From Streptomyces sp. SJL17-4 (GTDB lineage: Bacteria; Actinomycetota; Actinomycetes; Streptomycetales; Streptomycetaceae), in assembly GCF_036826855.1 (NCBI RefSeq), contig NZ_CP104578.1:5305501-5369500 (forward strand): a stretch of DNA of 64,000 nucleotides, written 5' to 3'. The notes below the pieces were generated by a model. The model saw nothing but the letters and a program-made list of their open reading frames with translations. It made no database searches and had not been told where the DNA came from. How positions within the stretch are numbered: the first letter of the stretch is position 1; each line of letters starts with the position of its first letter. Position numbers and translations under genes: made by a program. This document shows, one piece after another, positions 9,262-17,162 of this stretch.

Positions 9262-9426
9262 GTAGGTTCCGGGCTGTGTGAGGGCAACCGGGGGCGACAA
9301 CGTGACAAGCGGAGAGCGCCGACCAGCTCATCCCGCCCGGGGATCGGGCGACCCGTCCCATGGGCCGTATGGGGCCGCACAGGGTACGGTTCTGCGCGAC
9401 CACCGGGGGACACGGGGGTGACATCC

Positions 9427-9543
9427 ATGACTGACATCGACACCCACGGACACGGACGGTCATCAGCGGCCGATCTTGGACGTCACCGCAGGTCAGTGAG
9501 GTATCTCACCAGCGGCCATGAGACTGATACGGAAATGGGATGA
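9427..9543 (+). CDS. candidate 38-residue leader ORF before mtrA
   Basis: An ATG at 9427 opens a 38-codon frame that stops at 9543, 7 nt before the mtrA ATG. A G-rich sequence (GGGGGTGA) lies at a usable distance upstream. The predicted peptide is polar with many His, Thr and Arg and looks like no known family. The close spacing makes translational coupling with mtrA possible. With no conservation data it may be a chance frame. Confidence 0.3.
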   Translation: MTDIDTHGHGRSSAADLGRHRRSVRYLTSGHETDTEMG

Positions 9544-9550
9544 TGTCGAT

Positions 9551-10228
9551 ATGAAGGGACGCGTTCTTGTCGTCGACGACGACACCGCACTGGCCGAGAT
9601 GCTCGGCATCGTGCTGCGGGGTGAAGGGTTCGAGCCGTCGTTCGTCGCGGACGGTGACAAGGCGCTTGCCGCATTCCGGGAGGCCAAGCCTGACCTGGTG
9701 CTGCTCGACCTGATGCTGCCCGGGAGGGACGGCATCGAGGTGTGCCGCCTGATCAGGGCCGAGTCGGGTGTGCCGATCGTCATGCTCACCGCGAAGAGCG
9801 ACACGGTCGACGTGGTCGTGGGTCTGGAGTCCGGGGCCGACGACTACATCGTCAAGCCGTTCAAGCCGAAGGAGCTCGTGGCCCGTATTCGGGCGCGGCT
9901 GCGGAGGTCCGAGGAGCCGGCGCCCGAGCAGCTCACCATCGGTGACCTGGTCATCGACGTGGCAGGGCACTCCGTGAAGCGGGACGGGCAGTCCATCGCC
10001 CTGACGCCGCTGGAGTTCGACCTGCTCGTCGCGCTGGCGCGCAAGCCGTGGCAGGTGTTCACGCGTGAGGTGCTCCTGGAGCAGGTCTGGGGCTACCGGC
10101 ACGCGGCCGACACCCGGCTGGTGAACGTGCACGTACAGCGGCTGCGCTCGAAGGTCGAGAAGGACCCCGAGCGGCCGGAGATCGTGGTGACCGTCCGTGG
10201 CGTCGGTTACAAGGCGGGGCCGAGCTGA
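9551..10228 (+). CDS. mtrA: two-component response regulator MtrA
   Basis: The 225-residue OmpR-type regulator has an N-terminal receiver with acidic pocket DDD at 10-12, phospho-acceptor Asp53 (LLDLMLP) and Lys in IVKPFKP. A C-terminal winged helix follows (about 130-225, with the recognition segment RLVNVHVQRLRSKVEKD). The near-invariant sequence is that of actinobacterial MtrA, which controls cell wall, division and developmental genes. I start at ATG 9551 because homology begins there; an upstream in-frame ATG would add an unrelated N-terminus. mtrB follows after 1 nt. Confidence 0.97.
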   Translation: MKGRVLVVDDDTALAEMLGIVLRGEGFEPSFVADGDKALAAFREAKPDLVLLDLMLPGRDGIEVCRLIRAESGVPIVMLTAKSDTVDVVVGLESGADDYIVKPFKPKELVARIRARLRRSEEPAPEQLTIGDLVIDVAGHSVKRDGQSIALTPLEFDLLVALARKPWQVFTREVLLEQVWGYRHAADTRLVNVHVQRLRSKVEKDPERPEIVVTVRGVGYKAGPS

Positions 10229-10229
10229 C

Positions 10230-12236
10230 ATGAGTACAGGCAGTGCTGCTCCGAGGCCCGGGGACCCGGGAGTCCGTACGGGGCGGGCTGCCGGACCGGG
10301 GCGGGGGGGCTCGCGTTCCGGCCGTCCGCCGCGCGGTGGACGGCTGTTCCGGGACGGGACCCCCGGTGGGCCGGTCCTCCGGCTCTTCGCGCGCTGGGTG
10401 CGCCGGCCGTTGCTGCCCGCTGTGCGGCTGTGGCGGCGCAACATCCAGCTGCGGATCGTCGCCGGCACCCTGCTGATGTCGCTCGGTGTCGTGCTGCTCC
10501 TCGGCCTGGTCGTGATCGGCCAGGTCCGCAACGGCCTGCTCGACGCCAAGGAGAGGGCCGCCCAGAGTCAGGCCGCCGGCGGGTTCTCCGCCGCCCAGGA
10601 CCGGGCGGCGACGACGGCCTCGGCACCCGGTCAGCAGGACGGGGCGCGGGCCGGTGCCTCCGTGAACTGGCGTTCCACGCTGGTCGAGCAGCTCGCCAGT
10701 GGTGGTCAGAGCGCCTTCAACGTGGTCGCGCTCTCCCTCGACACCGGTGATGCCGCGAGCCGCGGCGCCCGTGCGTCCGGCGAGGTCGACCCGACCACGA
10801 GCATCCCCGCCGAACTACGGCACCAGGTGGCGCAGGGCACGGACACCTTGCAGAAGTTCACCCGCATCCACTACACCAGCGGCAAACAGTCCGAGGCCGG
10901 TCTGGTGATCGGCAAGCGACTGAACGACGCCGAGGGCACCCAGTACGAGCTGTACTACCTCTTCCCGCTGACCCAGGAGGAGGACTCACTCACCCTGGTC
11001 AAGGGCACCCTCGCGACCGCCGGGCTGTTCGTCATGGTGCTGCTCGGCGCCATCGCCTGGCTCATGGTGCGCCAGGTCGTCACACCGGTACGGATGGCCG
11101 CCGGGATCGCCGAGCGGCTCTCGGCCGGCCGCCTCCAGGAACGGATGAAGGTCACCGGCGAGGACGACATCGCCCGGCTCGGCGAGGCCTTCAACAAGAT
11201 GGCCCAGAACCTCCAGCTCAAGATCCAGCAGCTGGAGGAGCTGTCGCGGATGCAGCGCCGGTTCGTCTCGGACGTCTCGCACGAGCTGCGTACCCCGCTC
11301 ACCACGGTCCGGATGGCCGCCGACGTCATCCATGAGGCCCGGGTCGACTTCGACCCCATCACCGCCCGCTCCGCGGAACTCCTCGGCGATCAGCTGGACC
11401 GCTTCGAGTCGCTGCTCTCCGACCTTCTGGAGATCAGCCGCTTCGACGCGGGAGCGGCGGCCCTGGAGGCCGAGCCGATAGACCTGCGGCAGGTCGTGCG
11501 CCGGGTCATCGGCGGCGCCGAACCCCTCGCCGAACGCAAGGGCACCCGGATCGTGGTCGTCGGCGACAAGCAGCCCGTGGTGGCCGAGGCGGACGCCCGC
11601 CGGGTCGAGCGGGTGCTGCGCAACCTCGTCGTCAACGCCGTCGAGCACGGCGAGGGCCGTGACGTGGTGGTGAAGCTGGCGGCCGCCGGCGGGGCCGTCG
11701 CCGTCGCCGTGCGCGACTACGGCGTCGGACTCAAGCCGGGCGAGGCGACCCGGGTCTTCAACCGCTTCTGGCGCGCCGACCCCGCCCGCGCGCGGACCAC
11801 CGGCGGCACCGGCCTCGGCCTGTCGATCGCGGTGGAGGACGCCCGGCTGCACGGCGGCTGGCTCCAGGCCTGGGGAGAGCCCGGCGGAGGTTCGCAGTTC
11901 CGGCTCACGCTGCCGCGGACCGCGGACGAGCCGCTGCGGGGCTCCCCGATACCCCTGGAGCCCGAGGACTCGCGGCGCAACCGCGAGCAGGCGGCCGCCG
12001 GCCGGGCCCAGGACAACGCCCGCCTGGCGGCGGTGCCGGCGCAGCCCGTCGGCGACCGGCAGCAGCTGCCCGTACCGCCGAGGCTGCCCGCGCCGTCGCG
12101 GGCGACCGTCGACCCGACGGCCCTGCCCGGCAGCGGTGCCAGGGTCGTGGCGCGTGCGTCGGCGGAGAACGACGGCGGTGGGGCGGTTTCGGCCACGGCC
12201 GACGCGGAGCGGGAGGACGGGACACGTGGGCGCTGA
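10230..12236 (+). CDS. mtrB: sensor histidine kinase MtrB
   Basis: The 668-residue kinase has a low-complexity N-terminal arm, a first membrane helix at about 76-100, an external sensor of about 160 residues, a second helix at about 260-283, and HAMP. The HisKA phospho-acceptor is His351 (SDVSHELRTPL), followed by an ATPase domain with N-box VNAVEHGEG and G-box GGTGLGLS. After the kinase core there are more than 100 disordered Pro/Ala/Arg-rich residues. It phosphorylates MtrA. It starts 1 nt after the mtrA stop and overlaps lpqB, forming the conserved mtrAB-lpqB operon. Confidence 0.96.
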   Translation: MSTGSAAPRPGDPGVRTGRAAGPGRGGSRSGRPPRGGRLFRDGTPGGPVLRLFARWVRRPLLPAVRLWRRNIQLRIVAGTLLMSLGVVLLLGLVVIGQVRNGLLDAKERAAQSQAAGGFSAAQDRAATTASAPGQQDGARAGASVNWRSTLVEQLASGGQSAFNVVALSLDTGDAASRGARASGEVDPTTSIPAELRHQVAQGTDTLQKFTRIHYTSGKQSEAGLVIGKRLNDAEGTQYELYYLFPLTQEEDSLTLVKGTLATAGLFVMVLLGAIAWLMVRQVVTPVRMAAGIAERLSAGRLQERMKVTGEDDIARLGEAFNKMAQNLQLKIQQLEELSRMQRRFVSDVSHELRTPLTTVRMAADVIHEARVDFDPITARSAELLGDQLDRFESLLSDLLEISRFDAGAAALEAEPIDLRQVVRRVIGGAEPLAERKGTRIVVVGDKQPVVAEADARRVERVLRNLVVNAVEHGEGRDVVVKLAAAGGAVAVAVRDYGVGLKPGEATRVFNRFWRADPARARTTGGTGLGLSIAVEDARLHGGWLQAWGEPGGGSQFRLTLPRTADEPLRGSPIPLEPEDSRRNREQAAAGRAQDNARLAAVPAQPVGDRQQLPVPPRLPAPSRATVDPTALPGSGARVVARASAENDGGGAVSATADAEREDGTRGR

Positions 12237-14175
12237 CTCCTCCAAGGGGTACGCGGGGCGGGGCTTCCGAAGGGGGCACGTGATGGGGGGCTTCCCAGGC
12301 TTCCGTGTGGGGCACGCCGATCCGGGGCTTCGGCCCGGGCGGGTCCGGGGCACGCGCGCGGTGGTGCTCGCCGCGTGCGGCGGGCTCCTGGTGACCGGCT
12401 GCGCGACCATGCCCGACAGCGGCGACGTCCAGCCGGTCAAGGGGGCCAACCAGGGCGACTCGCAGGTGCGGGTCTACGCCGTGGCGCCCCGGGAGAACGC
12501 CGACCCGAACGAGATCGTCGACGGCTTCCTCGAAGCCATGACCAGTGACGACCCCGGCTTCGCCACCGCCCGCAAGTACCTGACGGACCAGGCCGAGCGG
12601 ACCTGGAAGCCGGAGCAGAGCATCACCGTGCTCACCACCGCGCCCAACCGCGACCTGGCCGACCGCAACGCCGACCCCGACGACCGGGGCCGCGCCTACC
12701 CGATCTCCGGCCGCAAGATCGCGCGCGTGGACGCCCGGCACGCGTACGAGCCGATCAGCCCCGCCGCGTACCTCCAGTCGATCCACGTCGTGCAGCAGCC
12801 CTCGGCCAACGGCAAGGGCAAGGAGTGGCGCATCGACAGCCTGCCGCCGGGCCTGGTGCTCGGCGAGGCCGATTTCCTGCGCAACTACCGGTCGGTCAAC
12901 AAGTACTACTTCGCCTCCGGGGAGAACTGGGTCGTCGCCGACCCTGTCTACATCCGGCAGCGCCAGGACCCCGTCACCCGGATGGACCCGGTGACGCAGA
13001 CGGTCAGGGCGCTCCTCGAAGGACCCACGAACTGGCTGAAGCCGGCCGTCGACTCCAGCTTCCCCTCCGGTGCGGAGCTGCGGAAGGGCGTCACCACGCT
13101 CACCCCCGACGACCAGTCCACGCTCAAGGTGCCGCTGAACGCCAAGGCGGACCTGGTGGGCGGCGAACGGTGCCGGCGGATGGCGGCGCAGATGCTGTTC
13201 ACGCTGCGCGACCTGACCTCCGTCAACGCCGAGCAGGTGGAGCTCCAGGGTTCGAAGGGCCAGGCGCTGTGCCGTCTCGGCCAGGGGCAGGCGGCCGACG
13301 AGTTCGCGCCCGTGCGGAACACGGGCCGGGACGAGAACCCGTACTTCGTCGACGAGGACCACAAGCTGAAGATGCTCGTCGTCGGGGGCAAGGAGGCCGG
13401 CGAGCCCGCCGAGGTGCCCGGCCCGCTCGGCAAGGGCACCACGCGGCTCAAGTCGGTCGCCGTCGACCGGGGCGAGACCCGCGCGGCCGGGGTCGGGGAG
13501 ACGGGTCGCGAGCTGTTCGTCTCCTCCATCACCACCGAGGAGGAGGCGGCGCCGGCGATCCTGCGCAGCAAGGCCGTCAAGCCCACCGACCGGCTGTCCG
13601 CGCCCAGCTGGGACGGCCGGGGCAACCTGTGGATCGCCGACCGCGACCCCGCCGCCCCCCAGCTGTGGATGGTGCCCGACGGCACCGGCGACCCCGTCAA
13701 GGTGCATACGCCGTGGCTGGCGGACGACGTGCGGATCGAGTCCCTGCGGGTCTCCGCCGACGGGGTCCGGATCGCGCTCGTGGTCACCCGGGGCGGGGAC
13801 ACGACCCTGCAGATCGGCCGGGTCCAGCGGCAGACGTCGGGCGACGAGGCGGTCGTCTCCGTGCGCGACCTCCAGCCCGCCGCGCCCCGGATGGAGTCGG
13901 TCACGGCCGTCTCCTGGGCCGGGCCGAGCCGGCTCGTCGTCGTCGGCAAGGAGGCCGGCGGCGTCCAGCAGATCCGCTACCTCCAGACGGACGGCTCGAC
14001 CTCGGCGACCTCGGTGCTTCCCGGCCTGAACGGGGTGACCTCGGTGGCCGCGCCGCACATGGGCTCCGTGCCGCTGGTCGCCGACTCCGGCAACGACGGC
14101 ATCGTGCGGCTCGCGCCGGGCACGAACTGGCAGCCCGTGGTCAAGACCGGGACCTCGCCCGTCTATCCGGGGTAG
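12226..14175 (+). CDS. lpqB: lipoprotein LpqB, partner of MtrAB
   Basis: I choose GTG 12226, preceded by GGGAGGA and overlapping mtrB by 11 nt, giving 649 residues. ATG 12283 with AAGGGGG upstream is an alternative. A hydrophobic segment ends in the lipobox LVTGC with Cys59, so the protein is anchored outside the membrane. The mature part has the GerMN-like region (about 240-370) and a beta-propeller-like C-terminal part with repeated SVAVDRG- and VSADG-type strands. LpqB binds the external domain of MtrB and tunes the kinase, consistent with operon position. Confidence 0.94.
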   Translation: MGADSSKGYAGRGFRRGHVMGGFPGFRVGHADPGLRPGRVRGTRAVVLAACGGLLVTGCATMPDSGDVQPVKGANQGDSQVRVYAVAPRENADPNEIVDGFLEAMTSDDPGFATARKYLTDQAERTWKPEQSITVLTTAPNRDLADRNADPDDRGRAYPISGRKIARVDARHAYEPISPAAYLQSIHVVQQPSANGKGKEWRIDSLPPGLVLGEADFLRNYRSVNKYYFASGENWVVADPVYIRQRQDPVTRMDPVTQTVRALLEGPTNWLKPAVDSSFPSGAELRKGVTTLTPDDQSTLKVPLNAKADLVGGERCRRMAAQMLFTLRDLTSVNAEQVELQGSKGQALCRLGQGQAADEFAPVRNTGRDENPYFVDEDHKLKMLVVGGKEAGEPAEVPGPLGKGTTRLKSVAVDRGETRAAGVGETGRELFVSSITTEEEAAPAILRSKAVKPTDRLSAPSWDGRGNLWIADRDPAAPQLWMVPDGTGDPVKVHTPWLADDVRIESLRVSADGVRIALVVTRGGDTTLQIGRVQRQTSGDEAVVSVRDLQPAAPRMESVTAVSWAGPSRLVVVGKEAGGVQQIRYLQTDGSTSATSVLPGLNGVTSVAAPHMGSVPLVADSGNDGIVRLAPGTNWQPVVKTGTSPVYPG

Positions 14176-14369
14176 CGACGGAGACCCGCGTGAGGCCTCG
14201 GCCCGGTGTACGCGCGCGCCTTCGTGGCGGTGTACGCGCGCTTCCGCCGCGGTGACCGGGCGGGCCCTTCGTGGTGGGTGCGCAGCGGGTACCTGACGTA
14301 CTCCGGGGGCGCCAGCGGGGGTTTTCCACAGGGGTGGCCGAGGCGCTCGGGAAGGCGCACAGTGGAGCC

Positions 14370-15179
14370 ATGCGGGGGTGGTGGCGCGAGATCGCCGGGC
14401 TGGTGCTGCCGGTCGCCTGCGGAGGCTGCGGCAGGCCGCGCATCGAGCTGTGCCCGTCGTGCGAGGCCGCGTTGACCGGGGCGGGGGAGGGGCCGCGCAG
14501 GGTGCGGCCGTCGCCCGAGCCGGCCGGGCTGCCCGTCGTGCATGCCGTCGCGCCGTACGCCGGTGCCGTACGCGAACTGCTCATCGCCCACAAGGAACGC
14601 GGGGCGCTCACCCTCGCCCGGCCTCTGGGCGGCGCCCTTGCCGCCGCCGTGGAGGCCGCTGCCGGGGGCGTCGAGGGCCCCGGGGCGCGGCCGCTGCTCC
14701 TTGTACCGGTGCCCTCCTCGCGGCGCTCCGTACGGGCGCGTGGCCACGATCCGACGCGGCGGATCGCGCTGGCCGCGGCGGCCCGGCTGCGGGGCTCGGG
14801 CCGGCCGGCGCGGGTCGTGCCGGTGCTGCGGCAGCGGCGGTACGTGGCGGACCAGGCGGGTCTCGGTGCGCGCGGGCGGCTCGCGAACCTCTCCGGCGCG
14901 CTGGAGGTCGTGCCCGGCGGCGGGCGGCTGCTCCGGGCGGGAAAGGTGGTCCTCGTCGACGATCTGATGACCACGGGCGCCTCACTGGCGGAGGCGGCGC
15001 GCGTCCTCGGAGGCGTACACGTTCCGTTCATTCCTGGAATACCGCACGGCTTACCGGGTGGTTCGGCGCAGCGCGGATTCGAACAGCGGGAAGCGGCTGT
15101 GATCGCATCCTCTCCCGCCTCGTTCGAATTAAACCGGAACTCGCCAGGAACTTGGATCGTTGCAGGTGGTGAGAGGTGA
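14370..15179 (+). CDS. ComF-family phosphoribosyltransferase-like protein with TTA codons
   Basis: The 269-residue product has an N-terminal zinc site (Cys17, Cys20, Cys28, Cys31) and a C-terminal phosphoribosyltransferase fold with PRPP loop VVLVDDLMTTGAS (about 192-204). This is the ComF family, linked to DNA uptake or related DNA metabolism. Its tail is unusual. After VLGG comes a lower-GC segment of about 25 extra residues (VHVPFIPGIP onward) before the typical AAVIASSPASFELNRN end. Two rare TTA leucine codons occur here, at codons 228 and 254. In Streptomyces these need the bldA tRNA, so full-length protein may appear only late in growth. Confidence 0.88.
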   Translation: MRGWWREIAGLVLPVACGGCGRPRIELCPSCEAALTGAGEGPRRVRPSPEPAGLPVVHAVAPYAGAVRELLIAHKERGALTLARPLGGALAAAVEAAAGGVEGPGARPLLLVPVPSSRRSVRARGHDPTRRIALAAAARLRGSGRPARVVPVLRQRRYVADQAGLGARGRLANLSGALEVVPGGGRLLRAGKVVLVDDLMTTGASLAEAARVLGGVHVPFIPGIPHGLPGGSAQRGFEQREAAVIASSPASFELNRNSPGTWIVAGGER

Positions 15180-15474
15180 AAGCACCCGTACGGAGGTATG
15201 TCGCGGTAGCGGGTGCCGACACCCGTCCGAAGGGGCTATGTTCGGTTGTGAGGAATGGCGAACGCCATCGCCTCGCCGAATACATGGTTGCGCCTACAGG
15301 ACAGGAGTTCAGGGCGAATTAACCTCTTGTCGATGGGGTGGGGATCTTGTCGACTGGGGAGGAGGAGGTGAAAGTCGCCAAGTCCGAGCTCCGGTAACCA
15401 CCGGAGTCTGGTGCAAAGGGAGATGCCCGGCGGCCGAGAGAGCCGATCAGGGCGATCCGGGAACGGAGTTCTGC
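15180..15474 (+). ncRNA. structured leader upstream of hpf (candidate raiA-type RNA)
   Basis: This 295-nt gap has no gene but is rich in short helices near its end. A perfect hairpin CTCCGGT-AACC-ACCGGAG lies at 15389-15406. A CGACT/AGTCG pairing at 15351-15377 precedes it and a CGGC/GCCG stem-loop follows near 15431-15445. Two copies of a CTTGTCGA-TGGGG-like sequence lie at 15326 and 15346. Actinobacterial and clostridial hpf/raiA genes are known to be preceded by conserved structured RNAs (raiA motifs). The position fits; match to that family is inferred, not shown. Confidence 0.45.
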
Positions 15475-16155
15475 GTGGACATCGTCGTCAAGGGCCGCAA
15501 GACCGAGGTGCCCGAGCGGTTCCGCAAGCACGTGGCCGAGAAGCTGAAGCTGGAGAAGATCCAGAAGCTCGACGGCAAGGTGATCAGCCTCGACGTCGAG
15601 GTGTCCAAGGAACACAACCCGCGGCAGGCCGACAGGTCCGACCGCGTGGAGATCACCCTCCACTCCCGAGGCCCGGTGATCCGGGCGGAAGCCGCGGCGG
15701 CGGACCCGTACGCGGCGCTCGACCTCGCCAGCGACAAGCTCGAGGCACGACTGCGCAAGCAGCACGACAAGCGGTACACCCGCCGTGGGAACGGCAGGCT
15801 TTCGGCGGCGGAGGTCGGGGACGTGGTGCCCGGCGCCGCCAAGCTCAACGGAGACGGCCAGCTCGTCGCCGACGAGACCGACAAGGTGCCCACCACGATG
15901 ATGGGCTCGATCGAAGTCCAGGGCGAAGGCCCGCTGGTGGTCCGCGAGAAGACCCACCGGGCCGCACCGATGACGCTCGACCAGGCTCTCTACGAGATGG
16001 AGCTGGTCGGACACGACTTCTACCTCTTCGTCGACTCCGACACGAAGCAGCCGAGTGTCGTCTACCGCCGACACGCCTATGACTACGGCGTCATCCACGT
16101 GGAGAGCGACCCGCTCGCCGAGGGTGGCGGCGCCGGTGGTGCGCTCGGCGGCTGA
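15475..16155 (+). CDS. hpf: long-form ribosome hibernation promoting factor
   Basis: The 226-residue protein starts at GTG 15475, 7 nt after GGAG. Residues 1-100 form the S30AE/HPF fold that binds the decoding region of the small subunit (MDIVVKGRKTEVPERFRKHV at the start). A charged linker follows, then a C-terminal dimerisation domain (LVREKTHR-like region to YGVIHVESD, about 160-215). The long form dimerises 70S ribosomes into 100S particles in stationary phase or stress. It is monocistronic between its leader and a strong terminator. Confidence 0.95.
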   Translation: MDIVVKGRKTEVPERFRKHVAEKLKLEKIQKLDGKVISLDVEVSKEHNPRQADRSDRVEITLHSRGPVIRAEAAAADPYAALDLASDKLEARLRKQHDKRYTRRGNGRLSAAEVGDVVPGAAKLNGDGQLVADETDKVPTTMMGSIEVQGEGPLVVREKTHRAAPMTLDQALYEMELVGHDFYLFVDSDTKQPSVVYRRHAYDYGVIHVESDPLAEGGGAGGALGG

Positions 16156-16190
16156 CCGCCGTCCCGCGCCCCCCACACCTCAATTGCCCC

Positions 16191-16238
16191 TCACGGTGCC
16201 CCTGGAGTGCTCTTCCCGCTCCCAGGGGCACCACCGTG
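16191..16238 (+). terminator. terminator after hpf
   Basis: GGTGCCCCTGG at 16195 pairs with CCAGGGGCACC ending at 16232, and flanking CACGG/CCGTG can extend the stem. It lies 40 nt after the hpf stop. Confidence 0.7.
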
Positions 16239-16364
16239 CGCCCCGCGGTTCACCCCGTTGCCGCCGGAGCATGAAAGCATGGCGTGCACGCCAACCGGTG
16301 CTCCCTGAGTAGCGGTTGGAGGACCGGAAACGAATTCAGGCCACGGCCTTCAGGGGGAGGAACG

Positions 16365-17117
16365 ATGGCGGACAGCTTCGGGCCGGTGCTCAGCGGGCGC
16401 GAGCACGGTAGTGCGGTTCCGGAGGGATCGGATTCGGACAGCGGCGCATTCCGCAGGGAACCGATCCGGGTCCTCGTCGTGGACGACCATGCCCTCTTCC
16501 GCCGCGGACTCGAGATCGTCCTCGCGCAGGAGGAGGACATCCAGGTCGTCGGCGAGGCCGGTGACGGGGCGGAGGCCGTCGACAAGGCGGCCGATCTGCT
16601 GCCGGACATCGTCCTGATGGACGTACGGATGCCCCGGCGCGGCGGCATCGAGGCGTGCACCTCCATCAAGGAGGTGGCCCCCAGCGCGAAGATCATCATG
16701 CTGACGATCAGCGACGAGGAGGCCGACCTCTACGACGCGATCAAGGCCGGGGCCACCGGTTACCTCCTCAAGGAGATCTCCACCGACGAGGTCGCGACGG
16801 CGATCCGCGCGGTCGCCGACGGACAGTCGCAGATCAGCCCCTCGATGGCGTCGAAGCTCCTCACCGAGTTCAAGTCGATGATCCAGCGCACCGACGAGCG
16901 CAGGCTCGTGCCCGCGCCCCGGCTGACCGACCGCGAGCTGGAGGTCCTCAAGCTCGTCGCGACCGGGATGAACAACCGGGACATCGCCAAGGAGTTGTTC
17001 ATCTCGGAGAACACGGTGAAGAACCACGTCCGGAACATCCTGGAGAAGCTGCAGCTGCACTCCCGGATGGAGGCCGTGGTCTACGCGATGCGGGAGAAGA
17101 TCCTGGAGATCCGCTGA
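16365..17117 (+). CDS. orphan LuxR/NarL-type response regulator
   Basis: The 250-residue regulator has a 30-residue unstructured start, a receiver domain (about 38-155) with Asp86 in LMDVRMP, and a C-terminal LuxR HTH (about 182-245, LTDRELEVLKLVATGMNNRDIA). The ATG at 16365 follows an excellent GGGGGAGG ribosome site. No sensor kinase gene lies nearby, so it is an orphan regulator; partner and target genes are unknown. A 26-bp tandem duplication covers its stop codon and the end of the converging gene. Confidence 0.9.
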   Translation: MADSFGPVLSGREHGSAVPEGSDSDSGAFRREPIRVLVVDDHALFRRGLEIVLAQEEDIQVVGEAGDGAEAVDKAADLLPDIVLMDVRMPRRGGIEACTSIKEVAPSAKIIMLTISDEEADLYDAIKAGATGYLLKEISTDEVATAIRAVADGQSQISPSMASKLLTEFKSMIQRTDERRLVPAPRLTDRELEVLKLVATGMNNRDIAKELFISENTVKNHVRNILEKLQLHSRMEAVVYAMREKILEIR

Positions 17118-17162
17118 GACCCGGCGCTACGCCAGGCCGCTGAGGCCCGGCGCTACGCCAGA
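17111..17162. repeat. 26-bp tandem duplication across two converging gene ends
   Basis: CCGCTGAG(A/G)CCCGGCGCTACGCCAG occurs twice in direct tandem (17111-17136 and 17137-17162). The first copy holds the stop codon of the response regulator; the second holds the stop codon of the minus-strand gene. Confidence 0.8.

Noticed and set aside
8656..9300. 214-codon minus-strand frame covering a small hypothetical gene
   Set aside because: It is antisense to the better supported gene at 8971-9261, which has a GGAGG site and paired cysteines.
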